Made by a program: the position numbers and the translations under genes
Source of the DNA: Tolypeutes matacus
Lineage: Eukaryota > Chordata > Mammalia > Cingulata > Chlamyphoridae
Length of the DNA: 64,000 bases
Direction of reading: 5' to 3'
NCBI GenBank assembly: GCA_026826555.1
Contig: JAKSZT010054324.1
Coordinates: forward strand, 958,636-1,022,635
The notes under the pieces: generated by a model
Database searches by the model: none
Seen by the model: only the letters and a program-made list of their open reading frames with translations
What the model was told of the DNA's origin: nothing
Shown: positions 60,139 through 64,000 of the stretch, one piece after another
How the letters are laid out: each line of letters starts with the position of its first letter
Position numbering within the stretch: the stretch's first letter is position 1

Positions 60139-60213
60139 AAGACCTGGGAATCAAACCAGGGACCTTGTATATATTAGGCAGTAATTCTTCCTCTGAGCTA
60201 TTCTGCCTCCTTA
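60139..60213 (-). repeat. tRNA-like SINE head within the L1 5' UTR
   Basis: On the minus strand, GGAGGCAGAATAGCTCAGAGG gives an A-box-like TAGCTCAGAGG, and about 35 bp later GGTTTGATTCCCAGG gives a B box with a CCTGG/CCAGG stem. The total of about 75 bp fits a tRNA-derived unit. There is no A tail or duplication. The T loop is one base too long and I see no proper acceptor stem, so it is not a working tRNA gene. Confidence 0.5.
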
Positions 60214-60993
60214 GGTTGATTACCCTTTCAGAAGTCTATCCGCCCCTTTTCCCTCAGGTAGGTTAGATTCTCTGCAGTCTGCAGGAGTCCTGCTGATCAG
60301 CCGCCAGTCTCTGCCTCCTCTCTGATGTAATTCCTCTCTTTACCTAGATGACTGGACATGACAGCTTGCCTGAGGATATCCCCCTTCTCTCTCCCTATCG
60401 AGTCAGGGTCCCTTCCGATATTCAAGGAGGACCTAGCTGACTAAACTCACCACAAAGAAGTCACTATCCACCCTACCAGACCCCTCTTCCTCACAGAGAA
60501 CCTGCCCTCACACTCCTGTTTAGAGCAGGGGGTCAGGGGCTCCTCCTAGGCTATCCGCCCTGAGGGCGGGGTATGTGTGCTGCTTCCAGACACTGAGGCA
60601 AGCAACCCACGATTTTCCCCTGGCTTCCCTATCTCTCTGGTACCCTCCTAGATGACTCAGAGCACCTTCCCATTCTATATATATCCAGAGTTAAAAGAAA
60701 GGAAGACCTCTGCTCTCCTCTCACTCAGATACAATTTGCCAGGAGTTTTAACCTAGCTTAATATCTAGGGGTTGGGAAAGGGGGGCCCTTCCCGGCAGCT
60801 GGGAGGTTTAATAACTCACAATTACTTGTTTTGGCTTCTTTGTCTCTCTGACCCTTACTCTTCTGGGAGTTGTGAAGCAGTGTCCTGGTTTGCTGTACCC
60901 CAAAACAGGTCCCCAAAGTAGCCTCTGGCTCTTTCTCTGTTGTTTTAGTGAGAGCTGAGCCTTATCTGCCTAACCCGTTGGCCACGTTCCCAC

Positions 60994-61004
60994 TTTGAGT
61001 AGAT
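60994..61004. repeat. Candidate target-site duplication, 5' side of L1
   Basis: TTTGAGTAGAT, one mismatch from 53142-53152. It sets the likely 5' end of the minus-strand L1 at 60993. Confidence 0.5.
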
Positions 61005-62875
61005 GATTAAATTCAAATTCAGTTTCCTCATCTCTAAAAATATCTATTAAATTCTATCTCTAAATGACTTATTTTTTTTTTAGTGTCAAAGGACAAAATG
61101 TATGCCTACTTAGGTTAGAAAGTTAAGCAAACTCAATAAATCTCAAACCCCACAAGAAGTTCTAGAAGAATAAATGCGATTCTGCTGTCTTTCAAGATTC
61201 AAGAAAAAAGAAAACCTTAGGCATAATTAATATCTCTTTTATGTTATAAGTGAAAGGAACTCTTCAATACAACTGATCCACTTAGAGGTTGATTTACCTT
61301 GGCTGATTGTTGAGGACATATTTTCGTTCTCATAGTATTTGTCTGGGACAGAAAATTTGTTTCTATGTTAATACTTCAAGAGCAGAAAATAGGAAACTCT
61401 CCTACCCTTCCCTTATTTACATTTTCTTAGCATATTTGGCAATAGGTTCACACATTAGATTTCCAATTAATTTATTTGATCAGATTATCTTCTTTTCAAT
61501 TAAACAGTCATTAAACATAAGGAATATACAAACAAAATATTCACTAATTACTTGATCCAGAATTACAATTATTATCAGCAAAGTGGTAAAGAGGGTATAA
61601 ACATTTAAAAGTAACTGAATATTTCTGTTTCAAATGAAGGAATTGGAATTATTTCTTTGCTTTATTCTAGCTCTACATTTGAATGTAAACGTAGTCATTG
61701 ACATTTATAGTCTGTTAAGCTGATATTTTTATACAATGTTAATCCAGTTTTCTATATCTTCCCATATATCCCAGTCCATATACTGGAAATAAGTAGTAAT
61801 TTAGGTTAAGAGTTGACAGCAGAATTTCCTTGGAAAAACTCATTTTTAGCAAAAATATTTTATAGGCCACAGTTGTCATAACATTTAAAACATGGGTAGG
61901 ATTATTTATGAGTGGGAAAAAAGCCAAATTTCTCTACAGAATGAAAAGAGGAATCTGATTTTTATCTTAAGAAGTCCAGGTAGAAAAACTGAGGTGACAA
62001 TAATAACCCAGAGAAACTGTAAAAAATAGGATAGGTCCTAGAGATAAAGGTTCAAGCGAGATGATAGTGGCTGAACCTCAGAAAGAAATGATCATTGAGA
62101 ATTTCCTAGAGCAAAATATGGTCTAGGAAATTTCAGCAGATGTCTAATATACTACTGACATTTTATGTTGTTCTACATGTAATTCTAAGTAATATATATG
62201 CTATTCCACAATATGTTTTATATATTATTCTACCCCATCATTTACTAGAATCTTTTAAAAATGTAAGTATATACAACTTCAGTACAAATGGTTTTGAGAG
62301 AAATTAAGGAAAGGAGGCTCTTTTCCCATACCTTAAGAGATCTAGGATATAGAGAGAAAGAGATGCAAGAGAAGAGCCCCAAGAATAATCAAGTATTTAG
62401 CTGAGGTGACTAGGAGAAACCTGTAGCCTCTAGGAATTTCCATAGATTTTGGAAGAAATTCTGAATTTTAACTATAAGAGAAATGCAGCTTTGAGCCATT
62501 TATAAAGACCATTGTCCAGGGAACTCCAGCAGGTTAAAGAATTTGTGGAATATTCCAGGAGGCTAAAATCTTGGCTATGTAAAGAATATGTGCTGTTTCC
62601 TCATACCTTTAAACAAACAACAATCAAAGAAAACTCCAAAATTTGGGCCCAAATTCAACCTTTGTAATGCTTACAGTTGAAGGAAATCATAAATGTATAT
62701 ATAGTTGGTATTGGAGAATGCAGAGGCTTTAACATCATAAATGATTACTAGTAAAAGAAGAGTTAAGTAGTATATGGTAAATGCCATATAATGTTTTTGA
62801 AGACTACTTTGATCAAAATATCCTTCTCAAAGTATATTTATGTCAATATATTTATGCCATATTATGGCTATATAG
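61005..62875. other. Unassigned AT-rich sequence
   Basis: No recognised gene or repeat. The longest frame is 82 codons at 61307-61555 and has no protein-like features. Confidence 0.55.
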
Positions 62876-63532
62876 CTCTTTAATTTGCATTCACTGGTGA
62901 CTATTGCTATAAAACATCTTTCTATATGCTTATATTTGCATCATATCATTTTTGTTTTGTGTTGTTTTCCTTCTTATTATTGAGTTGTAGGAATTCCTTT
63001 TGTAATCTGGATAACAGGCCTTTGTCAAATATGTTTGTTGTGAATATTTTGTCCTATTCTGTAGTTTGTTTTTGTTTGCTCAAAAGGAACTTTTGAATAG
63101 CAAACTTTTTTTTTGATTTTGGTAAACTCCCATTTATCAATTATTTTATGGCTTATTATTTTGGTTCCTGTCTAAGAAATCTTTGCTTACCCTAAGTCAC
63201 AACAATTTTTTCCTATGATTTCTTCTGGAACATTTATAATTTTAGCTTTTACATTTAAACCTATATAAATTTAATCTTTTAGAAAAGTGTGAGGTAAGAA
63301 TCAATGTTTATTTTATTCCATGTGGAAACCCAATATTCCCAGAACCGTTTGTTGAAGAGATTTTCCCATTTGATTTGTCATAGAACCTTTATCAAAACTG
63401 AACTAATACATATGTGCATGTCTATATCTGGACAACCTATTGTACTTCATTGATTGATAAGTTTATCTTTTCACACTATCTTAAAAACTGTAGCTTTGTT
63501 ACAGGTGTTGAAATCAGATAGTGTGAGCCCTT

Positions 63533-63547
63533 AATGCTGTTCTTTTT
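63533..63547. repeat. Target-site duplication, left copy
   Basis: AATGCTGTTCTTTTT, repeated at 63654-63668. Confidence 0.85.
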
Positions 63548-63653
63548 TTTTTTTTTTTTTTTATTATGGGTAAAAATCAAAATTCTCACAATACATACAA
63601 ACATTTGCAAAATGATATATAAATATATATGCATCTATGTGTATTTGCTTACA
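63548..63653 (-). mobile_element. Severely 5'-truncated L1 3' end
   Basis: A poly(T) strand (poly(A) tail) followed by about 85 bp nearly identical to 13690-13785: ATGGGTAAAAATCAAAATTC, 'cacaatacatacaaacatttgcaaaatg' and 'atatataaatatatatgcat'. A 15-bp duplication flanks it. It is the extended 3'-end type of copy C, not the copy B type. Confidence 0.9.
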
Positions 63654-63668
63654 AATGCTGTTCTTTTT
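63654..63668. repeat. Target-site duplication, right copy
   Basis: AATGCTGTTCTTTTT, identical to 63533-63547. Confidence 0.85.
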
Positions 63669-63894
63669 AAAAACCATTTGCACTATTCTAGGTCATTTGC
63701 ATTTCCATATAATTTTTTTTTTAGGTTTGACTACGTACATTTATTTCATATCTCTAAGTTTAAGGCAAACAGGCTAACAAGAAATATTAGCAGAAAAAAA
63801 CAATAAAGCATAATTTTTATTGTATGAAGAAGTCATATAAATTGAAAGAAAAGTCCTTAGGATCCTATATGTGTGACCAGATGACTCACCAGGG

Positions 63895-64000
63895 AATTTT
63901 AAAATATTGTAGAAAATGTTCAACCATTCAACCTCATTAATAATCAAAAGATTTAAAAAATGAAACAATTAAGTACCATTTGTTGCCTATTAAATAATTA
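63895..64000 (+). repeat. Ancient L1 ORF2 3' fragment running off the window
   Basis: 'aaaatgttcaacc', 'ctcattaataatcaaaag' and 'gtaccatttgttgcctattaaataatta' match the L1 ORF2 segment that precedes the C-terminal domain, on the plus strand. Confidence 0.6.

Larger units (their letters stand above)
53153..60993 (-). mobile_element. Near-full-length LINE-1
   Basis: On the minus strand the order is 5' UTR (about 60993-59260), ORF1 (about 59250-58245), ORF2 (58202-54871), then a long 3' module and A tail (54870-53153). The total is about 7.8 kb, including a 103-bp SINE. The ends are set by an 11-bp near-duplication. Both ORFs are broken, and the ORF2 C-terminal domain is replaced by the 3' module. 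Confidence 0.9.
59260..60993 (-). promoter_or_regulatory. L1 5' UTR (probable internal promoter region)
   Basis: The region lies upstream of ORF1 and inside the candidate duplication. Its ORF1-proximal part (59290-59880) is strongly purine-biased on the plus strand. Its outer part (59880-60993) is GC-richer, as L1 5' UTRs usually are. Promoter function is inferred from position. Open frames within it (such as 59415-59819 minus) come from composition bias. Confidence 0.65.
62880..63712 (-). repeat. Ancient L1 ORF2 fragment, interrupted
   Basis: The reverse complement of L1M ORF2: on the plus strand 'ttattattgagttgtaggaattcctt', 'tggataacaggcctttgtcaaatatg', 'ggtaaactcccatttatcaatt', 'agaaaagtgtgaggtaagaatcaa', 'ccgtttgttgaagagattttcc', then, after the insertion, 'ctattctaggtcatttgcatttccatat'. 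The continuation on both sides of 63548-63653 proves the interruption. Confidence 0.8.

Noticed and set aside
60139..60213. Possible functional tRNA gene
   Set aside because: The T loop has eight bases, the B box has a C-to-T change, and there is no convincing acceptor stem or terminator.
1..64000. CRISPR array, operon, prophage or other prokaryotic system
   Set aside because: Pervasive mammalian retroelements with poly(A) tails and target-site duplications, AT-rich intergenic sequence and the absence of dense long ORFs rule out a bacterial or phage source.
1..64000. Host protein-coding exons
   Set aside because: No open frame outside the L1s shows a recognisable domain. Short single exons could be missed by eye; a cross-species alignment or RNA-seq would settle this.

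Overview
This window is mammalian nuclear DNA with no host protein-coding gene, rRNA, functional tRNA or CRISPR array that I can support. It is AT-rich, CpG-poor and packed with degraded retroelements. Several tRNA-derived SINEs have the xenarthran/armadillo 'DAS' architecture, with a head that begins near GGATGTGGCTCAAG, a B box like GTTCGATCCC, then an A-rich tail. LTRs and L1 3' ends that I associate with Xenarthra are also present. The best guess is an armadillo, probably Dasypus; family names are from memory and unsearched.

Layout. 1-4452: 3' two-thirds of a plus-strand L1. 4536-6285: a detached L1 3' module. 6.3-16 kb: old MIR, L2, MER5-like and MLT1-like scraps, a long DAS SINE abutting an L1 3' end (9154-9893), and a minus-strand L1 3' module with an extended tail (13.67-14.63 kb). 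17.7-24.6 kb: an LTR-rich zone with nested insertions (an LTR inside an LTR at 20.2-21.3 kb; an LTR inside an ancient L1 3' UTR at 23.4-24.0 kb). 24.6-31.7 kb: mostly unique sequence plus one MaLR-like LTR. 31686-36120: a complete L1 insertion bounded by a 14-bp target-site duplication but internally deleted. 36-48 kb: unique sequence, MIRs and two DAS SINE insertions. 48.3-52.7 kb: an ERV-like LTR, an unidentified island, an MLT1-like LTR containing a perfect inverted repeat, and a MIR. 53153-60993: a near-full-length minus-strand L1 (5' UTR, ORF1, ORF2, 3' module) carrying a DAS SINE. 61-62.9 kb: unique sequence. 62.9-64 kb: ancient L1 with a small young L1 3' insertion.

Nothing here works together as a pathway. 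Every coding region seen is an L1 pseudogene with stops, deletions or lost catalytic residues. The most interesting observations concern L1 evolution: a 3' module that starts at the same point in two places and replaces the ORF2 C-terminus in one of them; a 3'-end extension shared by two insertions; a SINE that reads in frame into ORF2; and a hairpin in an MLT1 LTR that looks like a local templated insertion.
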